Below, in pieces: positions 1 to 12,410 of a DNA stretch of 64,000 nt. The notes beneath the pieces are model-generated. The model saw only the letters and a list, made by a program, of their open reading frames with translations, did not search any database and was not told the origin of the DNA. The stretch covers positions 308,001-372,000 of the forward strand of contig JAQFVV010006709.1 in the NCBI GenBank assembly GCA_028023455.1, in the 5' to 3' direction. The position numbers and the translations under genes are program-made. The DNA is from Epiperipatus broadwayi. Lineage: Eukaryota; Onychophora; Udeonychophora; Euonychophora; Peripatidae. How positions within the stretch are numbered: the stretch's first letter is position 1; each line of letters starts with the position of its first letter.

Positions 1-928
1 AAAGGTTCATGGCTATGACCCAGCCTGGCTTTCCCTGTGTTCCATGTCTCCTTGATAGGGCAGATAGACTTGTAAAACACAAGCTGCCCTCCTACTGAAA
101 TCATTGACAAGCCATTATCTTTCATATTCATTTTTATAGCTCATAAGTCATCAGCATCATTATTTCTCAGTTCCAATAAAGCCCCACTCTCATGCTCGTA
201 AATCGTGATGAATTGATTTTATTAAAGTCGAACAAATTCATATTCATTTAAAATTAAAAGTAAGTTTTCTATTAAATATTAAAGTTATGCCCTAAATACT
301 TATCTTGCTCTTTGTGAATTGATTTACAAATGTAAAAATGAATCTCACATTCTTTCTTTTAGAATTAGAATAATAATTTCTGTCAAAGCCAAATACCTTT
401 ATCTACCTTTATTTACTTGTCAGGGCATAGACATATATAATCCTCCTATAATATTGCGTAATAGTTATTGGCATATAATAACGACTGCCATTCTTATTGT
501 AAATTATAAATTCCATTTTAAAGACTAGAGGTAATCTATATAATCTTAATCATAAAAGTTGAACAAAATATTTATTATTATTAAACATTTTATTAACACA
601 TTTGGTTTTTAACTTTCTTTATTATTCAATAATTATTTTAATATTAATGCTCGCTGTCTGTATTGGCAACCCAAACATACATATATGAATTGACTTATAA
701 ATATCCTTAGTTATTTTATTATACATTCGTAAAGTCAGATCAGGGGTCTCAAATCCAACATTCGTTGAGCTAGTTTCTTGGCACATAGTCATGTACCGTC
801 GACTTATGTCATCCATTGATTTGATCTGAGCTCTGAGTTGGGTTTGAATTCAGTTTGGTTCGACTGAGTTTGAATCCGACTTTGCGGATTTGGTCTTATT
901 ATTGTGGGTGGGTCTTTCGCCCGGTACA
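1..928 (+). repeat. 5' LTR of element 1, partial
   Basis: Direct repeat of the segment ending at 6804. Similarity stops exactly after CCGGTACA at 928; beyond that the two flanks are unrelated. The LTR start lies left of the window. An open frame of about 69 codons is kept in both copies (319-528 and 6190-6399). It resembles no protein I know, and shared ancestry of the LTRs explains its conservation. Confidence 0.75.
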
Positions 929-1150
929 TTGATTATGTTTTTGGCTGCCCAATCGTTCGGGCTTTGATTTAATATATCCCACACCCTGTAGACAGTGTTT
1001 ATATTTTTGAATGCTCAATCATTGGGACCTTTGATGTATTAAATCCTACACCTTGTAGATAGTAGTTATGATTTTTAGCCGCCCAAATCATTGAGGCCTC
1101 AATTAATTAAATTCTACACCCTGTAGAGAGTGATTACGTTTTTGTAGAGT
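929..1150 (+). repeat. Degenerate tandem repeat just inside the 5' LTR
   Basis: Three diverged units of about 68 bp. Each has a GCCCAATC-like word followed by an ATTAAAT/CCTACACCCTGTAGA-like word and a T-rich spacer. The array starts immediately after the LTR, where a primer-binding site would be expected. LTR element 2 also has a tandem array in this position. Confidence 0.6.
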
Positions 1151-2274
1151 GTTATATACATTTTTAAAAAAAGTTATGCGATTTAAAACACTCAAACGAA
1201 ATGATTTTAATAAATTAAAATGTCATTTTGTAATTTTTTGTCTTATACTTAAAAGTTTTTAAGATTACGTAAATGTTCGTTCATTAAAAGATTTGTTAGT
1301 TAAAGACCGTAACAGTATCGCTAGTCAACATAATTATTTAAAGAAAAAAAGTAATAAGATAGAATATATGTATAAATTAAGTATATGTGTATTTTATGCT
1401 ATATCAGTATATATATTAGACATTTGTTTAATACGCGTTCGTGACAGTAAGGAGGAAAGAAAATTATTGTTAGAAAAGTAATAAGAGTAGATCAAAGCAA
1501 GGGGTAAAATTAGATGAAATATTTTTCTTTGTCAAAATTAATTAGTGTTTAACTCAGTTTATATGTAAAAATATCCAATATCGATATCATGTTAAAAGTT
1601 TTAATTTCAAAATATTGCTTGCTAGCACATATATTAGATGTTCGTTTCTTAGTATTAGTAGCCTCAAAGCAGGTGAATACCTTCAAACTGGGAATTGTAT
1701 GTCAAGCGGTCCGATGTAGTGGACAATACGCTTTAATGACAATGATTTCTAGAGTAACCTCAAAGCAGGTGAAGACCCTTTGTGTAACACCAAGCAGCCA
1801 GATGCAGTTGGCAAAATGCTTCAATGGTTTACACGCTCTTATGCTAGCAAGATTAAAAACTGATATCGACAAACCAAAGTTATTGTAAAATATTAATTTT
1901 GACATTTTTTGTGAAAGCCTCATGCTTAGTGAAAATGAAATAGTTAAGCTCCTATATTTAAAGAAAGGTCAGTAACATGTCAGTTGTTAATAAATAATAA
2001 ATATTTATCAATCGAATTGTTTTATCATAAAATTAAGTCAATCATATATGGTTTGGGGGTTAATGGGTTATTTCACTTGTCCTATTGATCTCATATTGCT
2101 GACTGGCGCCTGTATAAATAAATTTGTCAGCAAATATGATTGTTAGTACAGCGATGAGTTGCCTAAATAAATAATAAAAACCAAATGTATCCAACATAGA
2201 GAATTACTAGTATTACTTGCTAAAATATATCAATATTTGTATGTTACTAATTACTTGTATAGTTTTTTTTTCAG
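1151..2274 (+). other. Long 5' leader of LTR element 1
   Basis: AT-rich, without a convincing gene. It contains two copies of a 96-bp unit, CCTCAAAGCAGGTGAA-type, starting near 1661 and 1757. It also has a block at 2101-2140, beginning GACTGGC and containing AATAAATTTGTC, which recurs at 26647-26688 in the leader of LTR element 2. Confidence 0.45.
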
Positions 2275-2392
2275 ACATGGGGGAACAGTAGAACAAAGGG
2301 AAAGTGAATAATATTTTCTCTTATATGTCATAGTTTTAAGAAAATGCATGTCTCATTCAAAGAATTAACAGTAGGAGCCAACCAAGATAAAC
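2275..2392 (+). other. Possible spliced leader exon upstream of gag
   Basis: A polypyrimidine run ending TTTTTTTTTCAG precedes 2275, and a consensus donor GTAAGTGAA follows 2392. LTR element 2 has an equivalent acceptor-donor pair in the same relative place, also with GTAAGTGAA. This suggests a spliced 5' leader in this family, but it is an inference from splice-site consensus only. Confidence 0.25.
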
Positions 2393-2585
2393 GTAAGTGA
2401 ACTAAAAAAGGCAGATTAGATAGATTGGTGAAATAATATATATAGCAGCTAATGAAGATAGGGACAAATGGGACCAGTAGTCAGAAACCTAACTCAATGT
2501 ACTAGAAAAAAAGTCATTATATAAGTATTCAGATTAATAGTGCCATAATTTTGTGATTCATATTATTTATTTATTTTCAAAAAAA

Positions 2586-3751
2586 ATGGAAGGAGAGCAA
2601 ATAGATAAAGAGTTGACTGAGAATAGCAATGCACCTTCAACAACCTCTAGTGAGCAAGAGATCACTTCAAAAATCCAGTTAAGAGAAAAGACTGCAACCA
2701 TCAAAGCAGGAAGGCAACTCAAGATGATCACGATGATCGAAAGATTTTGTATACACTTCTCAGAAAAATGAAAGAAGATAGAAAGTTAATGCTTATGATG
2801 ATGGAGAGAATTTTAAGACTTGAGGAAAAGCAAGGCATCCAAACGAACCCAAACCCAGAGATTGTAAAGCACCATCAAGCAATAAACACTTACAAAGCCT
2901 CAAGAGGAGATGAAGATGCTCAGACCACACTCAAAAGAGTCATGGTTAGGAGAAGAGGAGATGAGAGTGGAGAAGAGAAATCAAGCCAGGAAACAGTTGA
3001 AGAAGCTGATTTAAATGCAGAAATGGAAAAAGATGACAAGGTCACAATACTAAGAGTAGATAAAGATACCATTAGTAAAATGAAAACAAAGATAGAAATT
3101 GGACGGATGATGAATCCCGAACTGAGTCTGATGAATTTACAGAGACCACCCCTTATATCCTGTATAAAGATTCAAATTTTCAAGGGAAACCCAGGAGAGA
3201 ACCCCATAGCTCATCTAGATAGCATTAAAGAATTTTTTTGTCTACATTCAGTTGCAAAGAAGGAAAAGATTTTATTAGCCAGCTATTATTTAAGAGAGGC
3301 TGCCAAGGCATGGTGGAAGTTACTAAAACACCCACCTACCATGATCCAAGGGTATGAGAATGCCATATTGAAGAAATACTGGAGTGAAGAAAGGCAGGAG
3401 GGTATTTTACACAGATTAAGCACCCAGAGGTATCAAGAAGACTGCAGGCAGAGATATGCAGCCTACTTCATCCAACAAGTGACCACATTCAAATCCCTCA
3501 TGGCATTTAAATACAATAATCAACACATCATCCAGACAATAAGGCATAATTTACCCCCATGGATTCAAAGAATCATGCTTGGAATGTGCCCAATGTCACT
3601 AGAAAAGGCCATAGAATTATTGACTGCAATAGACTATGGGAACTTGACACCAACAAGAAAGGACCAAGACTATGACCACCATCAAAATTTAAATCCTATG
3701 GGCCATGAGACCCAGGGAAACAATAGGGCAACTATTAAGTGTAGGGACTGA
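2586..3751 (+). pseudogene. Retrotransposon Gag-like protein, frameshifted and truncated
   Basis: The ATG at 2586 opens a frame beginning MEGEQ. A -1 shift is needed around 2700-2750, because that frame stops at 2771 while the adjacent frame runs to 3751. The N-terminal half is charged and probably coiled coil (LLRKMKEDRKLMLMMMER). The second half matches the retrotransposon gag capsid pattern: FKGNP, then LASYYLREAAKAWWKLL, then a region rich in Gln and Arg. The protein ends IKCRD followed by TGA. In many Gag proteins CxxC here opens a CCHC zinc knuckle, so the stop may fall at the second cysteine; (TA)n follows and no knuckle or pol is visible. Family placement is by motif only. Confidence 0.65.
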
Positions 3752-5753
3752 TATATATATATAGGTGACAGACTGACACAACCATAGAGACAATGAGACC
3801 CAATTTAATGGACTTATTTTAGTAAGAGCTAGTATAATATTAAACATGATCATAATGAGACATGTATAATTTTGTGTTTTTGTACAGATGATAGATAGTA
3901 TTTATGCTCATACTGTTCTTCCAGAGTCTACCAATTAATCAAGTAAACTTATGTGAATGTATCAAATATAAGTAAAGAGATTTTTTTTCATTGTTTTTTT
4001 TTAAGTGGAAAAAAATGAAGCAGTCAGATCTGAGTTTGATCCTAGCTTCATAATATCTCACATGTAGCCCACTTCACACCCTAGTACTAACCATGAATTT
4101 CCAAATTTCATTGGGGCTTTATACGTTCATACATGCTAGTTTCCTTAAAAAATAGTATTATATAAACATGTGTTAAAACTAACTAGTTTAATATTTAAAC
4201 TAATCAATGTCATTAATAAATTCATGATAAAATTATTCATGAATTTATATATATTATAACTGCATGGATTGTGCATATATATTTATAAATATTTAAATAT
4301 ATATATTCGTTATAAAGTTTCATTGCATTGGGAATGTTTTATTTTACTTTTAAACAGTTTGTTCAAATTTTAGTGATTAAAAGCTACATTCTTTCGATAA
4401 GCTTTCAGATTGTCCTTTTCCAAAGACAATGGGGAAAGTTTTATTAATTAGCAAAAAGATAATAATTTAAAATGTAAGGATGGTTCCTAATTAAAATCGT
4501 TTTTTAGATTTATAAATTCATTTTCTAATTAGAAAATGAATTCAAAGTTAATGAGTTTGAAAGCCTTATCGAATGAATGTATCTAAAATCAATTAGCAAA
4601 ATTTGTAATTTTGATAATGCAAGAAGCATTAGCCTGAAGGCATCTAGAATAGGCGGGAACACTGAGGACAGTATAAATAGCCTGGAAAAGTTTGGAGAGG
4701 GAGAAGCCATATTTGTTTTAAAAGAAGTGCTACTAAAATCTAGTGCATCTTTAAATTATAAATCTATATAGTGTCTCCATCATGGTGAGGGGCTAACTTT
4801 GGGAATCTGACCACTGGGCCCAAAGTCCCCAGAAGATCTTCAAAGAAGCTGCTAAATTTAAGCCTTTCTGCACCAATCATACTGTCAATACCTGAAAGAA
4901 TCAATCAAAATGCTATTCAACTAATTCACAAAATGTGCACTTATGTTTCAACCAAATCGGACTCTGCCATAATAAACTAAGGAATCAACCACGAAGGAAC
5001 GGTAATATCTTTCTTGAAACCGCAACTTTCTGGCCAGTTTCCGAACTTTATTTTATACCACCTTTTAAATTATCTGCTGTAAAATTTTCTTTTTATTAAT
5101 GCTATCTTAAATTATGTAGTAATTCTCTATCTATCTCTAGTCTTTAAATTTGATCTCTGTTAACTTTCATTTCTTATGATGGCAGTTCATTTCACTAACT
5201 GTATTATATATATTTATTGAGTAATTATTAATGTCATTTATTTTTTATTATATGCTGATAAAACTTCAACTCGATAATAATCTCTTTCCTTAAAATTCCC
5301 TCATGAAAATAATCTAATATTAAGTTATAGTAATTCTTGCCCACTAGAACTAATTTAATACAGTTCTATTAATTATCGAGTTGAAGGATTTATTAAATGT
5401 TGCTATTTTCATTAATGGCTAATAATAAATTATTAGCCCAGTTTCTAACCTCTTTTATCTAGTTTACAGATATTTATTTATTCATATCCATAATCTTCTA
5501 ATATTTTTCAAAAAGGTCAATAAAGAAAAGTAAATGAATATATTCTAATTCAAATTTTATACTTTCTATTAATATTCAGAGAGGGTATGATATTTAGGGT
5601 ATAATTCATATAATTTTTTAATTGTATTAATTATTTTTTAGTTAAAGCTTGTTTGACTTTAATTCCAATGATCAGGTCATCACATAGAGCATTCTTTATA
5701 TAAAATGGGTTTTATTAATTAGACTCGATGATTATCAAGTCATCATTTTTGAA
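3752..5753. other. Non-coding remainder of LTR element 1
   Basis: This is where pol would normally lie. I see no RT, RNase H or integrase motifs in any frame. It is AT-rich and contains a 28-bp perfect palindrome (4515-4542). A short open frame (4577-4771, 64 codons) has no recognisable similarity. A slightly GC-richer stretch lies at about 4780-5040, origin unknown. Confidence 0.5.
4515..4542. repeat. Perfect 28-bp palindrome
   Basis: AATTCATTTTCTAA is followed directly by its reverse complement. It lies in the non-coding part of LTR element 1. No function is suggested by context. Confidence 0.8.
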
Positions 5754-6804
5754 TGTTGCTGGCACAAGCCAACTCCTGCTTCGTAGGCTTGTCCTCAGTG
5801 ATATTATTATTATTACTTTAATTCAATAGGAAGAAAGCACTTCCTCCCTCGTTCGTATTACATTGGAACACCAGAGGTTTGTGGCTATGACCCAGCCTGG
5901 CTTTCCCTGTGTTCCATGTCTCATTGATAGGGCAGAAAGACTTGTAAAACACAAGCTGCCCTCCTACTTAAATCACTGACAAGCCATTATCTTTCATATT
6001 CATTTTTATAGCTCATAAGACATCAGTACCGTTTACTTCTCAGTTCCAATAAAGCCCCGCTCTCATGCTCATAAATCGTGATGAATTGATTTTATTAAAG
6101 TTGAACAAATTCATATTCATTTATAATTAAGTAAGTTTTCTATTAAATATTAAAGTTATGCCCTAAATACTTATCTTGCTCTTTGTGAATTGATTTACGA
6201 ATGTGAAAATGAATCTCACATTCTTTCTTTTAGAATTAGAATAATAATTTCTGTCACAGCCAAATACCTTTATCTACCTTTATTTACTTGTCAGGGCATA
6301 GACATATATAATCCTCCTATAATATTGCGTAATAGTTATTGGCATATAATAATGACTGCCATTCTTATTGTAAATTATAAATTCCGTTTTAAAGACTAGA
6401 GGTAATCTATATAATCTTAATCATAAAAGTTGAACAAAATATTTATTATTATTAAACATTTTATTAACACATTTGGTTTTTAACTTTCTTTATTATTCAA
6501 TAATTATTTTAATATTAATGCTCGCTGTCTGTATTGGCAACCCAAACTTAAAATATATGAATTGATTTATAAATATCCTTAATTATTTTATTGTACATTC
6601 GTAAAGTCAGATCAGGGGTCTCAAATCATCATCATCCATTGAGCTAGTTTCTTGGCGCATAGTCATGTACCGTCGACTTATGTCATCCATTGATTTGATT
6701 TGAGCTTGTGAATTGGGTTTGAATTCAGTTTAGTTTGACTGAGTTTGAATCCGGCTTTGCGGATTCGGTTTTGTTATTGTGGGTGTGTCATTTCGACCGG
6801 TACA
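5754..6804 (+). repeat. 3' LTR of element 1
   Basis: Direct repeat of 1-928 over 5872-6804. The proposed start, TGTTGCTGGC at 5754, is a guess based on the TG rule because the left copy is cut by the window edge. The end CCGGTACA is shared with the left LTR, after which an (AT)n run follows. A short inverted motif (GGCACAAGCC ... GGCTTGTCC) lies near the start. Confidence 0.65.
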
Positions 6805-9800
6805 ATATATATATATAAAAACTGTGAATATGTGACTTATAAACAATCTGCAGTTTTAAAAGAAAATTTAATGTTCGAAGATAAAAGTTAAAACTTTGTT
6901 TCTATTTTCTTTTGATAAATATATATTGTAACCTTCCACTTAGCTAGATAGGGGTGGAGAGGGAGTGATAAAAGTAGAGATGTATATGTGTTATAATTTA
7001 TTTTCCAGGTCACCAATTTCTAACTATATTAGACAGCTGCTATGCCAACTTAAAATCATCATCACTTGACAAATTATAAATTAGTGATGGAAGCAAGTCA
7101 TAAATTTTCAATATATATATATATTTATACACAAGTTATAAACTAGTGTGTTTAGTTCTCTTCTTGAATTCAGTAATCATTAAATAAATGACCTAAATAA
7201 CAAATTATTGATAGCTGAAAACAACTCTCCACATCACAGGCTCACAAATAAGTCATATGAATATAACACAGCTGCATGATCCTTCATGGCAGCTAAGATG
7301 ATTTCAGTCTCCTATTTTTTATGTTTAGATTGGTGAGATGAATAGTTTGATAATCCATGCAGAGAACTTCAAGAATCTGACCAACATGAAATATTAAAAA
7401 GTCTTACTATTCAAATAAAAGGTGTCTCCCCTCACCACCACCCCCAACATATTAATTATCTCCTTATTTTTTGCATCGACCACACTTCAAAATTTACAAT
7501 TAATTTATTTCAAATGTTTGTTTTTCCCATCACATCTCTACAACCACACTTGGCTATCTCCACAATGTTATCTTTCAGGCACACACAAGCAGAATGCCTA
7601 TTCTCAACTCAATAGACTTTAATGTTACAGTATACCAGCAATGATAACCTCATAACTTAAAAAATTTATGATTGTAAATCTCTCATTCTCAGGATCCCAA
7701 TGTATAGTGTGGAGCTTCAACTAATCACTTCCCAAATTTATTGCAGATCACTGAACACTTCCAGTGAGTTTAAATTGAATAGACATACCTTTATTATGGA
7801 AGCTAATGTCTATATTCAACTAAGGATAATAATCCTAATCATAATAATAATAAACATTAGAAACTACTAAATGGTTACTTGAAGTGAAATATTGATGTAC
7901 ACTAAATTTTGATTAGATCCTCATCGACTGGGAATGCCTTCAAATATCAAGAGTGGAATTAATGTCCACTTGTGACCTTAGTCATAGTGCAATAAGCTTC
8001 ATAAACTAAAGATTAAATTTAAAATTAAATTCTTTCAGATGTTTGCCGTTGTTTCAGAAGATTAATTTCAGATGTTTGCCGTTGTTTCAGAAGATTAATT
8101 CTCAAATCTTAACAAATGAATAAAAAATATTAATTTAATAGTAATATTTAATAAGGATATTTTGTAGCACATCTGTACTGAAAAGTATGGAATATTTCTA
8201 CAATGTTTCTATATCAAGATTTCTGGAATTAATGGATACCCAAGCACTAAGACACAATACCAAAGTTTAAATTCAAAACAGAATATTTATTAACACACTA
8301 ATGATAAGTAATACAATATAAAAACACAAACATCATAGTGATCCAAATGGTAAAAGAAAATAATGAAAAAAATAATCACAAAATACTTACAATGGATCTA
8401 CAGTGGCTATGAATTACAAATTCTTTCTGGGCTCATCTCATCTAGGATATAACCCTTGTCCCAACATTGGTACTCATATTCTAGTATTGGGGACAAATAA
8501 CTCCCATATTAACTATTAAATGAACTGTTTTGACCCATGACATATTAGTTTAAGACACCAATTATTTTCTTTTCTGAAGCAGAGCTTCTTAAACACTATT
8601 ATTACAATAAATATAATCATTATTAGAACAGTTAACTTTTAGCCCTTATCAAATTAAATCAATTAACTTTTCTCTCCACTAATGAATTCATATATCTTAG
8701 ATCTAATTTTGGTATTTAAACCTACAACTAATTTTATAAACTTTTACTCCCCATAAACTTAATGCTTAACTTAATATTCATTAATGGTATAATAATTTAA
8801 GAAGTTACATTTACGCACCCACCTGTATTGCATACAATGTCCCCAACATGAGTATTTCTACCATTGTCTTACCAGTCCAGCAGTGGCTTGCTTCAGCATG
8901 AGTTGGATATGATGCATATTGTTCATCTGAGTTTGAATTATTAACTTTAAATTGGGAATAATTATCAGTTTGATAACAAGATGGGAGCTAAGCTCAGCTA
9001 CACTATACATCAATTTTTGAAATATGTTTTACTTATAATTTCATAAATAAAATAACTAGTCTTAACTAATACATAACGATGTGGCAAAATAGTGAACAAC
9101 ATTTAATTCAATCCATGGTAATAATGATAATACCCTCACAAGAGAAAATAAATCAAGAAACAACATCTTGGTGAGGGCATAAAACTAAGTGTGTCTTCTA
9201 CCTGAGACTATAAGGTACATGAGGACCATAGAAAAGGGTATGCTAAATCACCACTTACTACAACCATATAAAATATTTATCTCTTACAAGACAAACTAAT
9301 AATGGATCTGGAAGTATATTTTCAATCTCCAAATAACTTCAATTTAAATACATCTAATCATGAGGAAGCTATGCTCCATCTCAGCATTCGAAGTAGCAAG
9401 GACTTATCTCACCCTGAACAAACAAAGGTCATTGGCACTCTCATGTAACCTAAGGGCATCATATTATTGATGTATGAATTGATAATTTTAAAACTATTCT
9501 AATATGTTTCATTAAATCATTAATACTGCAGGCTAAGAAATGAGCATCATTTAATTTAGACACATATTAACTCACTCTTTGGGACACATCAAACAAATAC
9601 ATAAAATATATACGTGAACTAAATAAGCTTGCAAATATTAATTTTAAAAACTATTTGCATGGCAATATTTGTATATCTCTTTCACTCTCCATTCTCAAGC
9701 ATTTTATAAAATATATGGGCTAAAATGACTAAATAACAATGTTAGGTTTTCTGTTGTAACTGAAACTTAATACTGAGTCGATATTCTAACACCTAATTAA

Positions 9801-11821
9801 GAACATATAATAACTGAAAATTAGCACATAGCATAATAAATATAGAATAATAAAAGAAATTTTACTTAGACATCATTTGCGATTGTTCTTTTTTTGAAAA
9901 GTTTATTCATGTTTCAATACACATTTTATCCTCAAGGAAGTTGATACATAGCCATAGCTTAACAAATTTAGAGTATCCAAGTTGCAGGTTTATTCATGAC
10001 AAACCAAATTTTGAGACACAAATTTAATAAAGTAGCTATATTATTTGTCAGGATTCTGGCTCACTTATTAATTCATCATAAAAAAATTACACATTTACAA
10101 TATCATTTATTCCATGGTTACTTGTTAGCAGAATTTAATTTCTCACTATTTATGAATTGAATCATTTTCTGGGTTATTCCTTACCTTTATTAAAATTTTG
10201 CCAATTCAAGTCAAATATTTAGTTTAGATTTGATGCTCACTACTGCACATTTATAATCTCTTTCATTACATCTTTCATGTGATATTTCTTTCTTTTTTTA
10301 CTTCAAGTTCAGTTATTCTGATTTGTATTTTAAAATTTGCTGTTAGAATATTTTTTATTCGAGAATATAAAGTTTTTTTTTGATAAAGCAATTAATAATA
10401 AAAATATCCTGTTTAGATTTGGTTGTCTTTATAATCAGTATAACACAGATTCACACTTAGATCAATTGTTCTTTCAGCGTTTTGTTTTATTAAACGTATC
10501 CATCTGAGTATCACATGTGAAATATTTTCGACAGAATAAATATCAATAAAAGTTGAAATGTCTTGCGCAGGGAAGATTTGAGTATCTGGGTTAGATACAT
10601 TGCTTTAGGCATGATTTACTAACTTCTTGTGCTGGCAATTTCAGTTATAATTGACTGATCCAGTGTTCCCAATTTCATTGTTTAGGGACACATTTTATAA
10701 TTACACTACACTTTTAAATAACTCATAGGTCAGAAAATGGCAACCGTTGAAGAATATAACTTTGCCAAATAAAAAAAAATTAAGCAGAAAATTTAATTAC
10801 GTGCAAACATGTCACGAACAGTTTAGAGAAGAACCGCAACCCTCAATGTATTGTTCCTTTTATAAACTTTGATTGTCCATCATCCTCTGACCTACCTACT
10901 TAATCTTTGACCCTTGGTATTAAGTGCTAATTGACTTAACAAACAATTTTATTATTCACAATGAGGTCTACTCCATGTGATGTTGTTGAGATTTTCTCAC
11001 TCTAAATTTAAAAAAAAAATGTCTGAACAAATTGAGAGAAAAATTTTCCAATTAAAAGAATAGACTAAATTTTTGATTTAAATTTACGAATGACTATAAT
11101 TATTAATTTGCTTAAAACTGATATGAAATAATTGTTTTCTCAATCACCTTTTTAATGATATATTACATGTTACACAAAATTTTGTAATTGTTCCTATAAT
11201 AAAATTTCTATATATCGTACACACGCACATTTATTAATAATCTTCACTACCTGCTTGTAGCGAATTTCAAATAGCCTTAAACGTATTTCATAGTTGTTGT
11301 TTTTTAAAAATTTATAGCTTTCCTTCTAAATTAGATATTAAAGGAGTGCTATTACAAGCAAGATAAATTTCCCGATCTTTTGGATATATTAAACTTTCAC
11401 TTTTCAAATAATATTGTTTGTCCAATTCAACACTTAAACCCTTATAAATAAACATATTCACAATTTTGCTGTACATGTGAGCTTTATCCCTTTTCCATGT
11501 ACCTAATACACTTATACATTAGGGTTTTTTAATAAACCACAAACATAATTTTATCTATATGTCGTCAACCTCTATATGAATTTTTTTACTTCTAAAAAAA
11601 AAAATTATTCCAAGTTTCATTTGATCTGAAATTCTTCCATGAGAAGGAAAATATTTTTGCTCTTTTCAAAGTTTAAAGTCCAGCATTGCCCTCAACTCAT
11701 TGATTTATGCTTTCTTTGGTCAAAACCAAAGGTCACAATATATGTACTGTAGAGATGATAGTTTAATTCTATAAAACTTTTAATACAATTCAATATATTA
11801 TCATTTTAGCCTATTATATCA
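6805..11821. other. AT-rich intergenic DNA, no gene seen
   Basis: All open frames are short and low-complexity. There are no transposase, RT or zinc-finger motifs. Only short tandem or inverted repeats are visible, including a 33-bp duplication at 8034-8100. Confidence 0.6.
8034..8100. repeat. Tandem duplication, 33-bp unit x2
   Basis: The unit TTCAGATGTTTGCCGTTGTT... occurs twice head to tail with no visible mismatch, which suggests a recent duplication. Confidence 0.9.
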
Positions 11822-11982
11822 ATAATTCCATATATCACATGATCACATCTCCAATACTAGCACATAATTGTTTATAAACAAAGCAAAGCAAAACTCCATA
11901 TAGTAGTGCCACCTGTGCTAAACAGAATAATCAATGGATGCCAGAAGGCTTGTGCATAAAATTCCTATCTAATGCCTACTCA

Positions 11983-12039
11983 TCCAATATCCCCAGACTA
12001 GTTTCTGGCTTGTGGCCTTCGTCAGTGAGGAGCCTTGGA
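11983..12039 (-). ncRNA. Hammerhead-ribozyme-like motif, family B left arm
   Basis: Read on the minus strand: core CTGACGA (12019-12025), then GGC-loop-GCC as stem II, then GAAA, then the self-complementary ACTAGT with GTC (cleavage expected after this C). Stem I is formed by TCCTCA before the core and TGGGGA after it, extended beyond a small internal loop by TCCAA/TTGGA. The weak points are an A-A mismatch at the base of stem II and a helix III too short to form alone, which would need dimerisation. Activity is untested. Confidence 0.45.
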
Positions 12040-12353
12040 TCTGAGAGCACTGCATCTAGATCTTAGGATCTAATGCAACCCTCTAGCAATCACCTTTTAT
12101 CTCTACTTAACTACAAAACTATGAGCATGAAATAGGGTAGTGGTGGCTATGGTTGTTAAAGAGCCAAAGACACCAAAATGTATGGGTGATGAACTGAGTT
12201 CAGACCATATGACTATATAAGCTATTGAGCTTAGATTGAAAATATTTTTTGTGTTTTCAATTTCATGCTCATAGATTTGTAGTTAAGTAGAGATAAAAGG
12301 TGGTTGCTAGAGGGTTGCATTAGATCCTAAGATCTAGATGCAGTGCTCTCAGA

Positions 12354-12410
12354 TCCAAGGCTCCTCACTGACGAAGGCCACAAGCCAGAAACAAGTCTGG
12401 GGATATTGGA
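12354..12410 (+). ncRNA. Hammerhead-ribozyme-like motif, family B right arm
   Basis: Mirror copy of the motif in the left arm, here on the plus strand. Core CTGACGA is at 12368-12374, GAAA at 12388-12391 and GTC at 12395-12397. Stem I is TCCAA-ggc-TCCTCA paired with TGGGGA-ta-TTGGA. Helix III reads ACAAGT here, so its self-complementarity is weaker than in the left arm (ACTAGT). Confidence 0.42.

Larger units (their letters stand above)
1..6804 (+). mobile_element. Gag-only LTR retroelement 1 (left end off window)
   Basis: Bases 1-928 recur almost unchanged at about 5872-6804, by eye roughly 95% identical. Between them lies a region with a retrotransposon gag ORF but no recognisable protease, reverse transcriptase, RNase H or integrase. 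Both repeats end in CCGGTACA, so the 3' boundary has the usual CA. The right repeat probably begins with TG near 5754. This layout fits a non-autonomous LTR element, either a large retrotransposon derivative or an internally deleted element. The left end and its target duplication lie outside the window. No convincing tRNA primer-binding site follows position 928. The + strand is assigned from the gag direction. Confidence 0.75.

Noticed and set aside
319-528. 69-codon ORF conserved at 6190-6399
   Set aside because: Both lie inside the two LTRs of one element, so similarity is due to LTR identity and not to protein constraint.
940-965. TGGCTGCCCAATCGTTCGGG as a tRNA primer-binding site
   Set aside because: It is part of a tandem repeat and does not match the acceptor and T-arm spacing of a tRNA end.
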